Shown here: positions 9,186-17,774 of the stretch, one piece after another
Layout: every line of letters begins with the position of its first letter
How positions within the stretch are numbered: position 1 is the first letter of the stretch
Source of the DNA: Acidobacteriota bacterium
GTDB lineage: Bacteria > Acidobacteriota > Terriglobia > Bryobacterales > Bryobacteraceae
Assembly (NCBI GenBank): GCA_003223115.1
Contig: QHXW01000021.1
Location: forward strand, 1-47,568
DNA length: 47,568 nt
Direction: 5' to 3'
Position numbers and translations under genes: made by a program
Notes under the pieces: generated by a model
The model's database searches: none
What the model was told of the DNA's origin: nothing
What the model saw: the letters and a program-made list of their open reading frames with translations, nothing else

Positions 9186-11486
9186 TTATTCCTTGATCAG
9201 CTTCTCCAAACGTTTCATCTTCGACTTCAACTCTTCAGTTGCATCCGCTATTTGGTTCGTGTCGTAGATGACGTGCGGCGTTAGAAATACGATCAGCTCC
9301 GTGCGAGCCTTACTGGTCGACTTGTTACCGAATGCCGCGCCCACAATGGGGATGCGATGGAGGAATGGAATGCCGGACGAACTGGATGAATCCGATTCCT
9401 GGATAATACCCCCGATGGAGACCGTGTCGTTGTCTTGAATCGTGACTTGCGTCGCCACATTTCGCTTGGAAAATGAGGGAGAGTTGATATTGACACTGAC
9501 CCCTGACGGAGGCGGCGTGGGAGCGCTCACCTCCTGGTTGATGATCATGGTGACTACGCCGCTCGAGTTTACGCGCGCCATGACGTTGAGTGCGACGCCG
9601 GTGCTGCGGCTTGAAATGGTATTTGCAAACTGGCTGGTACCGCCGATTTGTACCCCACTCACCGCCTGAGAGGTGAGAGTCGGCACTTCCTGACCAACAT
9701 TGATGGAAGCCGGGATGCTGTCCGTCGCAATCACGGTCGGCGCGGATATCACCTTCGCATGGGTTGTGGCTTCGCTGGTGCTGAGAAACGCGAGTAATTC
9801 CCGCGTATGGCCTACCAGCAGGCCGGCAGTCAGTCCAAGGCCAGGAAGACCATTCAAGTTGCTCGAGCCGGACCATAACCGGTCGGTGGCTGGCCCGCGC
9901 TTCTGAAGAAACGCCTGCACGCCCGCCGACCACGCGCCAGTGAGATCCACTTCATAAATCTTGGCTTCTATAAGCACCTGCCGCGGGGCCACGTCGATCT
10001 GCTCGATCAATCTAGAGATCTGCGCCCACTCCTGCGGCGTTCCCTGGATCAGCAGCGTGTTGTCAAATGGATTTGGAATGATGCGCGGATGGGGCGGATG
10101 GGTCTGATACCCGCCGTACCCATAACCGCTCCCGGTCAGGTAACTTCCGGTCAGGTCGTTCGACGTACCTGCGGCTGTCGAGCCCGCTGTCTGACCGCTC
10201 TGGCTCGGCGTAGCGATTATGCCGCCTGGCGGCGGTAGCGTCACGGGCATCGTTCCCATTCCGTACCCGCCACCTCCCATGCCGTACCCGCCACCTCCCA
10301 TGCCGTACCCGCCACCTCCCATGCCATACCCGCCGCCTCCCACGCCATACCCGCCACCTCCCATGCCATACCCGCCACCTCCCATGCCGTAGCCGCCCAT
10401 CATGGAACCGAAACCGCCATACCCACCGTAGCCCCCTCCATAGCCACCGCCGCCAAAACCGTAGAGCTGCATCAGAGCGCTGCCCACGATTTCCGCCCTG
10501 CCGTATTTCAAGCGGTAAACGTAGTTATCAATCGAGCCCGCGGTTACTTTGAGCGGAATGTCTGGTTTCTTGAGCAATTTTTCCACCTCCGTGAAAATGC
10601 CGGGATTCGGCGCCACCGCGATGATGGTGTTGATGCGATCAATCGGCATAAACCGGATCGGGCTCGTCTTCTCCGAGAGCGCAAACGCCTTAAAGACGTC
10701 TTCAAGTTCCTTCGCAACATCCGACGGCCGTCCATTCACCACATCGAAGAGCCGCACACGCTGCCCGGCAAGCGTATCGCTGTCGAACATTGCAATTAAC
10801 TCGAGGGTGCGCCTCATATTGCGGCTGTTATCCAGGATCAGCATGAGGTTGGCCGGCTCGTAACTGGTCATCTGCGCGCCTTCTCCCAAAAAAGGCTGCA
10901 ATAGTTTCGACATCTCAACCACCGTGGCGTATTTGAGAAATACCAGGTCGAGAATCATCCGTTCATCGTCCGGAAGGTCTTTGCCGCTCGCATTCAACTG
11001 AGGAGAGATCGGCAGCCTCGCAACATCGGCTATGGGGACAATACGATACAGGTCGCCCACCTGGACCATCGCAGCACCGTTGATGCGCAGAATGGTTTCA
11101 AGCAGCGGCCGAACGTCAACAGGTTTGATCTCACCATAGGTATTGATGGTGACGGAGCCCTTCACACGGGGATCGAGAATGTAGTTGATCTTCAGCGCCC
11201 GCGCAAGGATGTCGACGACTTCAACCAATGAAGCGTTCTGCAGGTTAAGAGCCGCCGGCGCACCTGAGGTATTCAGCGGCACAACCGGCTTGGGCGGCGC
11301 CGTTGGAGTCGCCGGTTGCTGCTGTTGCGACGTTGGTGGTTGCGCTGGTGTTTGTTCTGGCTGTTGTGGCTTCAGACCACCCGGTGGCATGATGGACGGG
11401 GGCCGGGGCGTTGGATTTTGCGCGCACAGCAGCACCGTTGCGGCCGCGAAGGTCAGGCCGGCCCGCATCGAGAAGACTCTCGGCAC
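9186..11486 (-). CDS. gspD: Type II secretion outer-membrane secretin GspD
   Basis: A 766-residue secretin, the outer-membrane channel of the type II secretion system. Domains in order: signal peptide (MRAGLTFAAATVLLCAQ), Pro/Gln-rich linker, N0 (NLQNASLVEVVDILARAL), N1 (ILDLVFLKYATVVEMSKLL), N2 (VRLFDVVNGRPSDVAKELED), N3 (YVYRLKYGRAEIVGSALMQL), then the secretin domain ending in IPFLHRIPIVGAAFGNKS and ELIVFLTPHVI. N3 is split by a Gly/Tyr/Met-rich insert of about 100 residues, partly encoded by 21-bp tandem repeats. The GTG at 11486 has AAGGA seven bases upstream and lies three bases after the previous stop; an ATG at 11468 is an alternative. It is the last gene of the operon. No GspS pilotin gene was recognised nearby. 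Confidence 0.95.
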   Translation of the reverse strand: MPRVFSMRAGLTFAAATVLLCAQNPTPRPPSIMPPGGLKPQQPEQTPAQPPTSQQQQPATPTAPPKPVVPLNTSGAPAALNLQNASLVEVVDILARALKINYILDPRVKGSVTINTYGEIKPVDVRPLLETILRINGAAMVQVGDLYRIVPIADVARLPISPQLNASGKDLPDDERMILDLVFLKYATVVEMSKLLQPFLGEGAQMTSYEPANLMLILDNSRNMRRTLELIAMFDSDTLAGQRVRLFDVVNGRPSDVAKELEDVFKAFALSEKTSPIRFMPIDRINTIIAVAPNPGIFTEVEKLLKKPDIPLKVTAGSIDNYVYRLKYGRAEIVGSALMQLYGFGGGGYGGGYGGYGGFGSMMGGYGMGGGGYGMGGGGYGVGGGGYGMGGGGYGMGGGGYGMGGGGYGMGTMPVTLPPPGGIIATPSQSGQTAGSTAAGTSNDLTGSYLTGSGYGYGGYQTHPPHPRIIPNPFDNTLLIQGTPQEWAQISRLIEQIDVAPRQVLIEAKIYEVDLTGAWSAGVQAFLQKRGPATDRLWSGSSNLNGLPGLGLTAGLLVGHTRELLAFLSTSEATTHAKVISAPTVIATDSIPASINVGQEVPTLTSQAVSGVQIGGTSQFANTISSRSTGVALNVMARVNSSGVVTMIINQEVSAPTPPPSGVSVNINSPSFSKRNVATQVTIQDNDTVSIGGIIQESDSSSSSGIPFLHRIPIVGAAFGNKSTSKARTELIVFLTPHVIYDTNQIADATEELKSKMKRLEKLIKE
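10261..10386 (-). repeat. Six 21-bp tandem repeats inside gspD
   Basis: Six head-to-tail copies of a 21-base unit run from 10261 to 10386. Copies 1-3 are identical; copies 4-6 differ at a few positions (copy 4 has CGCC and CACG variants). Each encodes one heptad of the type HGMGGGGY/GMGGGGY, one copy having Val for Met. The unit keeps frame, so gain or loss of copies would change loop length without breaking the secretin. A degenerate seventh unit and further GGY-type sequence follow to about 10450. Confidence 0.95.
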
Positions 11487-11489
11487 CGG

Positions 11490-11972
11490 CTAGTCCTTGG
11501 TCGCGACCCGGCTCGTGGAGTTTTTTTCCGCGGCGGCGCGTTTCTCTAGCAGAAGGTTCCAGACGGCGCGTTCCATTTCATTCAGTTCCGATTTTTTCCG
11601 TGTCCATTGCGTCTTGCCGAAAGGCAGAACTCGTTCGAACCGCACCGAGTCGCCGTCCTCGACCGCGGTCGTGCTTTCGACCAGCCGTGCCGTCTGGTCC
11701 TGCGCTTTCTGAACATCCTGAGCCGACACGGGCCGGTCCTCTGAGCGCACCACGCCAAACGGCGTCTTCCGATAGATCCACTTCTTTCCCTGGTTATCCG
11801 TGTAGCGGTAAGTGTAAGGCGCAATCTCCACCGCTTCCGAGGGCAACGTAATCTCCGGCGCTTTCCTCTCAGCCGCTTTCGAGGGCGCATGCTTGGCCGC
11901 CTTGGCCGTCTTGCTATCGGCCCCAAGCAAATTCGCCGATATGAACAACGTCAACAGGAATATCGTTCGCAT
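11490..11972 (-). CDS. Secreted protein of unknown function in the T2SS operon
   Basis: A 160-residue product with signal peptide MRTIFLLTLFISANLLGA, then a Lys/Ala-rich segment (KTAKAAKHAPSKAAERK). A compact region follows: YTYRYTDNQGKKWIYRKTPF, a segment about responding to SEDRPVSAQDVQ, and a charged, probably helical C-terminus (LNEMERAVWNLLLEKRAAAE). It lies between gspC and gspD and its stop is three bases before the gspD start, so it should be made with the secretin. I do not recognise the family. A periplasmic accessory role in secretin assembly is a guess from position only. Confidence 0.75.
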   Translation of the reverse strand: MRTIFLLTLFISANLLGADSKTAKAAKHAPSKAAERKAPEITLPSEAVEIAPYTYRYTDNQGKKWIYRKTPFGVVRSEDRPVSAQDVQKAQDQTARLVESTTAVEDGDSVRFERVLPFGKTQWTRKKSELNEMERAVWNLLLEKRAAAEKNSTSRVATKD

Positions 11973-12021
11973 TTTCGCTCCACTCTTTATTGACTGCGCA
12001 AAAGGTGAAAAAGTCTGGATT

Positions 12022-12744
12022 TTATATCGGCTCCCAGTGGCAAGTCTCGCCGAACGGCGTGCGCGACACTACCTTGCGATAGCCGCCCGATATGGTACCG
12101 GGCGGTGAATTGTCGCCAGGTTGGCAGGCATGCAATTTGTTGCCTATATCAGTACCAGGGGCTGCTTTTTCACCCCGAGGCGGTGGCGCGGCGGACTGAC
12201 GGGACTCGGCCCGCGGAGTTGCGACCGATGTGTTCGATGACGGCGGGGTCGCGGCGCGGTCGATCATTTCGTCTATCTCTTGGGTGACCGTCTTGCCCTC
12301 CCATTCGAGCGTGATTTCGCGGCCGCTCACGGCAACCAGCTTGAATTCGCCGACCTTGTCGCCCAGTCGAACGCCCAAATGCTGCGTGCCCGATTTTTCG
12401 CTCATGATGGCCGTGGTACCATCCATCAAATTCATCACTCCATATAGAACGGGCAATGACGGCATGGGCTTTGGCGGAGGCGGCGGCACGACATCGACCA
12501 CCACTATCGGATTCCGATCTTTGGTAAAGAGCATCTTCTGCGCGATATCGCTGTAGCTCGCCGCAGTGACAGGTTCAGCGGGTTTGCCGGCACTTACCGG
12601 TGGAGGCGGTAATGGTTTGATGCGCTGTTCGAGTACCGCTTGTTCACGCGCCCGCGATCGGAGCCAATCCTGCCACAATTGCCATCCCAGGCCCGCAATA
12701 GCCGCTGCCAGCGCCACATTCAGAATCACCAGTTTCCGTTTCAA
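12022..12744 (-). CDS. gspC: GspC/PilP-like inner-membrane protein
   Basis: A 240-residue bitopic protein: a short cytoplasmic N-terminus, one membrane segment (LVILNVALAAAIAGLGWQL), a Pro-rich periplasmic linker, then a small beta domain. That domain reads PSLPVLYGVMNLMDGTTAIM and LGVRLGDKVGEFKLVAVSGREITLEW, the pattern of GspC homology-region/PilP domains that link the inner-membrane platform to the secretin. The C-terminal 80 residues are low-complexity and then carry a short Cys-containing tail (HACQPG, ETCHWEP). The start is TTG overlapping the gspM stop (TTGA at 12741-12744). No PDZ domain is seen. Assignment rests on fold pattern and gene order. Confidence 0.7.
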   Translation of the reverse strand: MKRKLVILNVALAAAIAGLGWQLWQDWLRSRAREQAVLEQRIKPLPPPPVSAGKPAEPVTAASYSDIAQKMLFTKDRNPIVVVDVVPPPPPKPMPSLPVLYGVMNLMDGTTAIMSEKSGTQHLGVRLGDKVGEFKLVAVSGREITLEWEGKTVTQEIDEMIDRAATPPSSNTSVATPRAESRQSAAPPPRGEKAAPGTDIGNKLHACQPGDNSPPGTISGGYRKVVSRTPFGETCHWEPI

Positions 12745-13328
12745 AACGTCGCCAGACCCTTCCTCACTGGCACGAGCGCCCGCGGAACAACTCCCGCCAG
12801 CGTCAAGCGCACTCCAATGGTTTTCTCTTTCGGATTGCCCGAAGCGACACGGACTTCATCCGTGGCCAGCAATTCCGGTTCTTTCGTGAGGCCCGCCAGA
12901 AAGTTCACGAGCTGTTCAATACGGCACTCGAAATTCACCGACACCGATGCCTCGCCGTATTCATCGCCCAGCGGCCGCACCTCGGGAAAATCACCGCCGC
13001 GGACTTCGATGCCCTCGTTTTTGCCCACGCGGCGAATGGTTTCGAGCAGATGGGCCTGCGCCTGCTGTGCCGTGGGAGCGACGATCATCGCTTTTTCCCG
13101 GTGTGCCGCCTCAGCCTGCAAATCTTTGAATAACGCTTCCTTGCCCGGTACGGTGGCGGCCAACTGCCGCACGCGAGCCAGGCGCCTTTCGGCCGCGGGA
13201 ATCGAGTCCTGCGCCGCTACTACCGTCACCTGGCGCTCGCCAAAAACGGTAAAGCGCAAAATCAGAATTGCTATCGCGCCCGCGCCGAGCAGAATCAGAG
13301 CCCGCCGGTCACGCGTCGAAAAGTTCAT
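12741..13328 (-). CDS. gspM: GspM/PilO-like inner-membrane protein
   Basis: A 195-residue protein with an N-terminal membrane segment (ALILLGAGAIAILILRFTVF), a predicted coiled-coil region (AAERRLARVRQLAATVPG, KDLQAEAAHREKAM), and a ferredoxin-like alpha/beta domain (AHLLETIRRVGKNEGIEV, ASVSVNFECRIEQLVNFLAG). This is the layout of GspM and PilO, which pair with GspL/PilN in the inner-membrane platform. The start codon overlaps the gspL stop by one base (TGATG). Sequence is poorly conserved in this family, so the name rests largely on position between gspL and gspC. Confidence 0.75.
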   Translation of the reverse strand: MNFSTRDRRALILLGAGAIAILILRFTVFGERQVTVVAAQDSIPAAERRLARVRQLAATVPGKEALFKDLQAEAAHREKAMIVAPTAQQAQAHLLETIRRVGKNEGIEVRGGDFPEVRPLGDEYGEASVSVNFECRIEQLVNFLAGLTKEPELLATDEVRVASGNPKEKTIGVRLTLAGVVPRALVPVRKGLATF

Positions 13329-14650
13329 CAGTTCGCCTCCCGTGCCGCGCGAATCTGGAACTGTTCGTTTCCTCCGGCCTTGGCGAGCGAGCCGACAAAT
13401 GCCGAGTTTTGAAAATAACGTGAGCTGTCGATCACCTTCAACAACGGCGCAGCCTGATCGGTCTCGCCACTGATCGTCACGGCGTCGCGCGTGAGGTCAA
13501 TCGTACTGGTCCATGTCGGAGGCTTCAGCAAAGCGGTCAGTTCATTGAGCGCGTCGAGGTCGGCTTTCGTATACTTTCGAACTCCCTCCAGTAAGCGCAT
13601 GCGGCCCTGCGCGCGGGCGATTTCACGGTCGAGCATGGACGCGCGCCGTGCTTGCGGCTCCAGCCTGGCGATCTCGCCCGCGAGCTTTCGCAAATACCGC
13701 CGGTCCTCAATCGCGGAATGCGCCGCCAGCGCTCCACCCAGCATCAGCAGCATCAGACCCAAAACCGCGGTGGGCACGTACATCGCCCGTGAACTCGACC
13801 TGCGGTACTCCGCTGGAAGCAAGTTGGCGGCGGGCGTCAGCCAGGGACAGGCTCCAGCCAGGGCCGTAGCGTAAGGCAAGGCGCGCCGGCCCAGATCGTT
13901 AGTCACTGGATTGTTTCGCGGCGGAGGAAGGATCCGGTCGAGCGAAACCGGAGAAGTGCCGGGCTCGAGACGCAGCTCCGAAATTGCCACCAACGCCGCG
14001 CGTTCTGGCGGCAGATCGAATTCCGCGGAGAAGACGGGCTTGGCAGCGCTTTCCCCATACACTTCCGATGTTCCGTTCTCGCCCGCGGCGGTGGCCACAA
14101 ATTCGATGCGTGGCTCGGCATTACCTACAGGTATGCGGTGTGCAGCGTGAATTGCAGCCGCTGAAAAAGTAAAGCAACCTACCGGGACACCGGCTTCGTT
14201 GAACAGAGCAATATGACGTTCCAGTGTGGAGCGCGGCAGGATCCCGATCAGCACTCCGCCGTTCGCCAGGCGCGACCAGCCGTACACCACCTCGGCATCA
14301 CCGTAGGGATGCAGCGAGTCGAGTTGCAAGGAAATAGCCGAGCCCAGGTCATGTGCAGCCACTCCCGGCAGTGCAATGGTCCTCACGATGACCTCATGCC
14401 GCGGCAGCAGCACCGTGGCAGCCAGGTGACTCGCGCCGTGGCCCCGCACGAAGCGCGAATATTCGGCTCCCCATTCCGCGGCCGGGCGTGACGCAAAATC
14501 CGAAATCGTGAGACTGCCAGAGACGTCGATGCCCGCCGGCCGCACGCGCGCCAGCGTCACCTCGAGATTGTTCCCATTGATCTGGATGCCGACGCCGGAA
14601 CCGAAGGCGAGGAATTTTGTGAACTCTGTAAACTTAGGGAATCCAGGCAT
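13328..14650 (-). CDS. gspL: GspL-like protein (PilM/PilN-type) of T2SS
   Basis: A 440-residue protein combining a cytoplasmic actin-like (PilM/GspL-cyto) part and a PilN-like part. The first 240 residues alternate beta strands and helices (LEVTLARVRPAGIDVSGSL, TVLLPRHEVIVRTIALPG, GGVLIGILPRSTLERHIALF). A membrane segment near residue 285 (VPTAVLGLMLLMLGGALAA) is followed by coiled coil (LRKLAGEIARLEPQARRAS) and a small periplasmic domain (LKPPTWTSTIDLTRDAVTIS). GspL links the GspE ATPase to the periplasmic platform. The start overlaps the end of gspK by 17 bases. Confidence 0.8.
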   Translation of the reverse strand: MPGFPKFTEFTKFLAFGSGVGIQINGNNLEVTLARVRPAGIDVSGSLTISDFASRPAAEWGAEYSRFVRGHGASHLAATVLLPRHEVIVRTIALPGVAAHDLGSAISLQLDSLHPYGDAEVVYGWSRLANGGVLIGILPRSTLERHIALFNEAGVPVGCFTFSAAAIHAAHRIPVGNAEPRIEFVATAAGENGTSEVYGESAAKPVFSAEFDLPPERAALVAISELRLEPGTSPVSLDRILPPPRNNPVTNDLGRRALPYATALAGACPWLTPAANLLPAEYRRSSSRAMYVPTAVLGLMLLMLGGALAAHSAIEDRRYLRKLAGEIARLEPQARRASMLDREIARAQGRMRLLEGVRKYTKADLDALNELTALLKPPTWTSTIDLTRDAVTISGETDQAAPLLKVIDSSRYFQNSAFVGSLAKAGGNEQFQIRAAREAN

Positions 14651-15623
14651 TGTCGTACCAGCGGAGAATATGCAGGGGCGCGTCGTAACCGTCGGGCATG
14701 TACTTCACCATGGCCGCCACAGAGCGCCGCAAATCAGAAAACTGGCCGTTTCCGAGCCGCAGACGGGCGGTGGAACGAATGGTGAAAATCGAATTGCCGC
14801 CAACACGCAGCCGGCCAAAGCCCGGACCGCCGGCGCTCGCGAATGCGCCCAGTTCTCCGGGATTCTGAAATGGTTGCAAGCGGCGGCGCGCCACAATAGC
14901 GGCCACTGCTTCAGGCGCCAGACCGATCGCGGCCAGCACCGGCGGCTGCGCGGTATTCACATCAAAGCGGTCCGTTGCACCGAACACCGACACGCAATCC
15001 TTCACCCCCACGCGAGGGATAAATTTCCCTGCTTGGTCGCGATCGTACCCACCATGAAACAGATCGGGCGTCATTCCACGAACCACCAACAATTCTTCAA
15101 TCTCTTCAAAAGACGCATGCCGGGCGCGAAAAGACGGTGTCAGCGAAAGATAAAATTCGTCAAACGGCCCGAAGCCGGCAGGGGTGCGCCAATCTACAAT
15201 CGCCAGAACAATTTCGCGCGCGCGTCCGCCCTCAACACCCAGGGCGATGAACATCCGGAACAGGTCTTCGGCCGGCGAAGTGTTGATGTTCAATTTGGAG
15301 GCCTCAGGGATAACCTCCACACGGGCGTCGCCGCTGGGAAACGAAAATTGCAGCACGGGGTTGGCCGGGCCGTAGCGGTATGGCGTTCCCGGCGGAAGCT
15401 GATTCTGAAGGCCCCACAGCATCGTCAGGATGCCTCGCTCGACGCCGCCCTCTGCCAGATAATAGCTGCGCAGCGAGTCCACCGCCGTCGAGGTCCGTTC
15501 CACTTCACCGCGGACCGTGTTCGCGAGTGAAAACGCAATGGCCGAAAGCGCCGCTGACAACCAGAGCACCGCCAGCAGGGCGCCGCCTCGACCCGTCAGT
15601 GAACGTTTATTCGAAATCACCAT
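14634..15623 (-). CDS. gspK: Type II secretion minor pseudopilin GspK
   Basis: A roughly 330-residue minor pseudopilin. The N-terminus SNKRSLTGRGGALLAVLWLSAALSAIAFSLAN has the prepilin-peptidase site after GG and a hydrophobic helix without the usual Glu at +5, which is characteristic of GspK. Further conserved parts are RSYYLAEGGVERGILTML, ASKLNINTSPAEDLFRMFIAL (helix-hairpin-helix-like), VDWRTPAGFGPFDEFYLSL and RFDVNTAQPPVLAAIG. GspK caps the pseudopilus tip with GspI and GspJ. The frame is open to a TTG at 15629; I prefer the ATG at 15623. It overlaps gspJ upstream and gspL downstream. Confidence 0.9.
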   Translation of the reverse strand: MVISNKRSLTGRGGALLAVLWLSAALSAIAFSLANTVRGEVERTSTAVDSLRSYYLAEGGVERGILTMLWGLQNQLPPGTPYRYGPANPVLQFSFPSGDARVEVIPEASKLNINTSPAEDLFRMFIALGVEGGRAREIVLAIVDWRTPAGFGPFDEFYLSLTPSFRARHASFEEIEELLVVRGMTPDLFHGGYDRDQAGKFIPRVGVKDCVSVFGATDRFDVNTAQPPVLAAIGLAPEAVAAIVARRRLQPFQNPGELGAFASAGGPGFGRLRVGGNSIFTIRSTARLRLGNGQFSDLRRSVAAMVKYMPDGYDAPLHILRWYDNAWIP

Positions 15624-16347
15624 AATCAAAAATCGGGTACCGGTTCACGCGTAGCGCAGAAGTCACCGTCAGCGGTTTCAGCTTCGACCGGTCGTCATCC
15701 AGCGACGCCATTTCGATGCGAATGGCGATCGGCCATCTGGGCAGCACCCAGTTCGGCGTCCATTTTTCGAGGCCTGGAGCCGGACCGGGCTCAAGATAAA
15801 GAAACTGGCAAGAAGCCAGCCTGTCGGCCAGTACGAAGGACCCAGAGCCCACGACAATTGGAGTGAAGCGTTGCGTTGTCATCCCGGCTTCGGGGTCCGG
15901 CCCCGGACCTAGGCAAAACACCCCAGCCGAGCGCGGTCCCGTGTAGGGATTTTCGTTCACGACCAGCCGGACACCGCGACCCTGTTCGCCCGGAATGACC
16001 TGAAATTCCAGAACTTGCGGGATCCCACGTGCCGCCTGCTGCAGCGAATACGTGGAGACCAGGCGCATGGATCGTGCGCGCCCTTCGAAAAACGGCACCT
16101 TGAAGCCGGGCGCATCAGGTGCAGTCGCTGCGACCGCGATCACCGGCATAAATCCCGCTAATTGTTGCACGATAATTCGGCCGGCGCCGGCCACGCGGCG
16201 GTTGTCCAGGAGCTTGCGATTGGCCTTATCGAGGGCGTTCATTCCCACACGCATGGCGAAGAGCATACCCAGGCTGAGCACACTGAGTAATGAAACGGCG
16301 ATCAACACCTCGATCAGCGTCATGCCGGCATGAACGTTGCGTCTCAT
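15607..16347 (-). CDS. gspJ: Type II secretion minor pseudopilin GspJ
   Basis: A 246-residue minor pseudopilin. Starting at the ATG at 16347, the short leader MRRNVHAG is followed by MTLIEVLIAVSLLSVLSLGM, so the mature protein would begin with Met rather than Phe, with Glu at +5 kept. The large C-terminal domain is beta-rich (LRVNRYPIFDYGDFE at the end). The frame stays open upstream to 16446, but that extension would bury the prepilin site. The chosen start overlaps the gspI stop by four bases (ATGA). It belongs to the GspIJK tip complex. Confidence 0.88.
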   Translation of the reverse strand: MRRNVHAGMTLIEVLIAVSLLSVLSLGMLFAMRVGMNALDKANRKLLDNRRVAGAGRIIVQQLAGFMPVIAVAATAPDAPGFKVPFFEGRARSMRLVSTYSLQQAARGIPQVLEFQVIPGEQGRGVRLVVNENPYTGPRSAGVFCLGPGPDPEAGMTTQRFTPIVVGSGSFVLADRLASCQFLYLEPGPAPGLEKWTPNWVLPRWPIAIRIEMASLDDDRSKLKPLTVTSALRVNRYPIFDYGDFE

Positions 16348-16781
16348 GGTGAATACTGGCCGATGGCAGCCGCATCTTGGGGGAGCAGAAGCTTGCGGCG
16401 GAAAGCATCGAGTGTGAACGTGCGCTTGTTGTCGCCCACCGTCCACCAGATTTCAAGCTCGATGCGCTCGAGCACGGGCGTCCCTGGCGCGCGGCCGGCC
16501 GGCCTTTCAAAGGGTGTCACGCGAGCACGCCAGCCGGCTTCCGCTCCTCCGGTGAGAGAGCGATCTATGGCGCCCTGGAGAATAGCGAACTCCGGCAGAT
16601 GTTGATCGACTAAGAGCGAATCCATTTTGGCACGCGCGATTTCGGCGACGCGGTCGTAGTTCGTAAGGCGGTCAGCGTTGCGCAGCGAAGTCGAAATTGC
16701 GGACAGCAGGCCGATGACCGCGATGCCCATAATCACCGTGGCCACCAGCACTTCGAGCAATGTGAATCCGCGCTCTCTCAC
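16344..16781 (-). CDS. gspI: Type II secretion minor pseudopilin GspI
   Basis: A 145-residue minor pseudopilin with the canonical prepilin start MRERG/FTLLEVLVATVIMGIAVIGLL, the only one in this operon with Phe at +1. The helix continues into RNADRLTNYDRVAEIARAKMDSLL, the pattern of GspI, followed by a small beta domain containing LEIWWTVGDNKRTFTLDAF. It overlaps gspH upstream and gspJ downstream by four bases each, so the H-I-J genes are translationally coupled. It should nucleate the pseudopilus tip with GspJ and GspK. Confidence 0.9.
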   Translation of the reverse strand: MRERGFTLLEVLVATVIMGIAVIGLLSAISTSLRNADRLTNYDRVAEIARAKMDSLLVDQHLPEFAILQGAIDRSLTGGAEAGWRARVTPFERPAGRAPGTPVLERIELEIWWTVGDNKRTFTLDAFRRKLLLPQDAAAIGQYSP

Positions 16782-17281
16782 TCCGATTGTTCCTCGGATG
16801 GATTCAGCCGTTCGACTTCAGGCACACCCGTCATCGGATTCACACGCACGATGCGGCGTGCGCCTTTGCGATTTATAATTTCGATTCCGAGACGCGGCAC
16901 TGTCGAACCGGGCAGCAACAGGAACCGGCGCATCCCTTCGCCTTCAGCCGGCAGCTTTGGCCACAGGGCCTTAATGGTCACGCCTGAAGGCATCTCCAGT
17001 TTGCGCGTAAAGCCCGGCTCATTGGAAGCCAAGTAGATGGCGTTTTCTGTTACTGAAATCGCCACCTCTACGACTTGCTGCCGCCGCTCGGCACGATTCA
17101 TGGCGCCATTCAGAAAGCTCACAATCGCATCCGACGCCGACCCCAGACGCAAGCTGTCGAGCCCTGAAGATACCGCCGGAAACGAAATGCCGGCGATCAG
17201 TCCCACAATCGCCACCACGATCAGCATTTCGACCAGAGTGACGCCGCGGCGGGTCGGGACAAGATTGGCGTGGGAGTCCAT
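16778..17281 (-). CDS. gspH: Type II secretion pseudopilin GspH
   Basis: A 167-residue pseudopilin with leader MDSHANLVPTRRG and mature start VTLVEMLIVVAIVGLIAGIS; +1 is Val, and Glu at +5 is present. The rest follows the GspH/FimT pattern: FPAVSSGLDSLRLGSASDAIVSFLNGAMNRAERR, then a beta-rich domain ending in RIVRVNPMTGVPEVERL. GspH joins the major pseudopilin fibre to the tip complex. Its stop overlaps gspI. A 29-base gap separates it from gspG. Confidence 0.88.
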   Translation of the reverse strand: MDSHANLVPTRRGVTLVEMLIVVAIVGLIAGISFPAVSSGLDSLRLGSASDAIVSFLNGAMNRAERRQQVVEVAISVTENAIYLASNEPGFTRKLEMPSGVTIKALWPKLPAEGEGMRRFLLLPGSTVPRLGIEIINRKGARRIVRVNPMTGVPEVERLNPSEEQSE

Positions 17282-17310
17282 GCGCGTTCAACAGCCTGGG
17301 ATAGGAGCGG

Positions 17311-17772
17311 CTATTGGCTCTTCCAGCTCACGATGTCGGCGTTAATGCTTTCACCCCCAGCCTGGCCATCCGCGCCGTACGAGATCACATCTGGCTCATC
17401 GCCGTGCTCTCCCGGATATTTATACAGATAGGCGCGGCCCCAGGGATCAACTGGAATCTCCTGCGGCAAGTATGGTCCCTGCCACTGCGGTTGATTGTCG
17501 GGCTTCACGCGCAACGCCTGTAGCCCTTCTTCGGTGGAAGGATACGTACCCGTGTCCAGCTTGTAGGTACTAAGCGCGGTCATAAATGAATTGATCTGGG
17601 CCCGTGCGGCCGTGACTCGGGCGGTATCGCTTTTGCGCAACATGCGCGGGGCAACCAGCGCCGCAAACAGCGCGATGATGGTCACAACCACGAGCATCTC
17701 GATCAGCGTGATACCGGCCTGCCGCGCCAGCTTTTTGTTTTGCCCTTTTGCCTCTTTGCTTGCCGTTTGCAT
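17311..17772 (-). CDS. gspG: Type II secretion major pseudopilin GspG
   Basis: A 153-residue major pseudopilin that polymerises into the piston-like pseudopilus. Leader MQTASKEAKGQNKKLARQAG is followed by ITLIEMLVVVTIIALFAALV (+1 Ile, +5 Glu). The globular part has the GspG hallmarks: LDTGTYPSTEEGLQALRV, WQGPYLPQEIPVDPWGRAYLY and the calcium-site loop GDEPDVISYGADGQAGG. It starts two bases after the gspF stop. Confidence 0.95.
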   Translation of the reverse strand: MQTASKEAKGQNKKLARQAGITLIEMLVVVTIIALFAALVAPRMLRKSDTARVTAARAQINSFMTALSTYKLDTGTYPSTEEGLQALRVKPDNQPQWQGPYLPQEIPVDPWGRAYLYKYPGEHGDEPDVISYGADGQAGGESINADIVSWKSQ

Positions 17773-17774
17773 GA

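Noticed and set aside
10261-10386. Possible CRISPR array from regular repeats
   Set aside because: The repeats are directly adjacent 21-bp units with no spacers and encode in-frame heptads in gspD.
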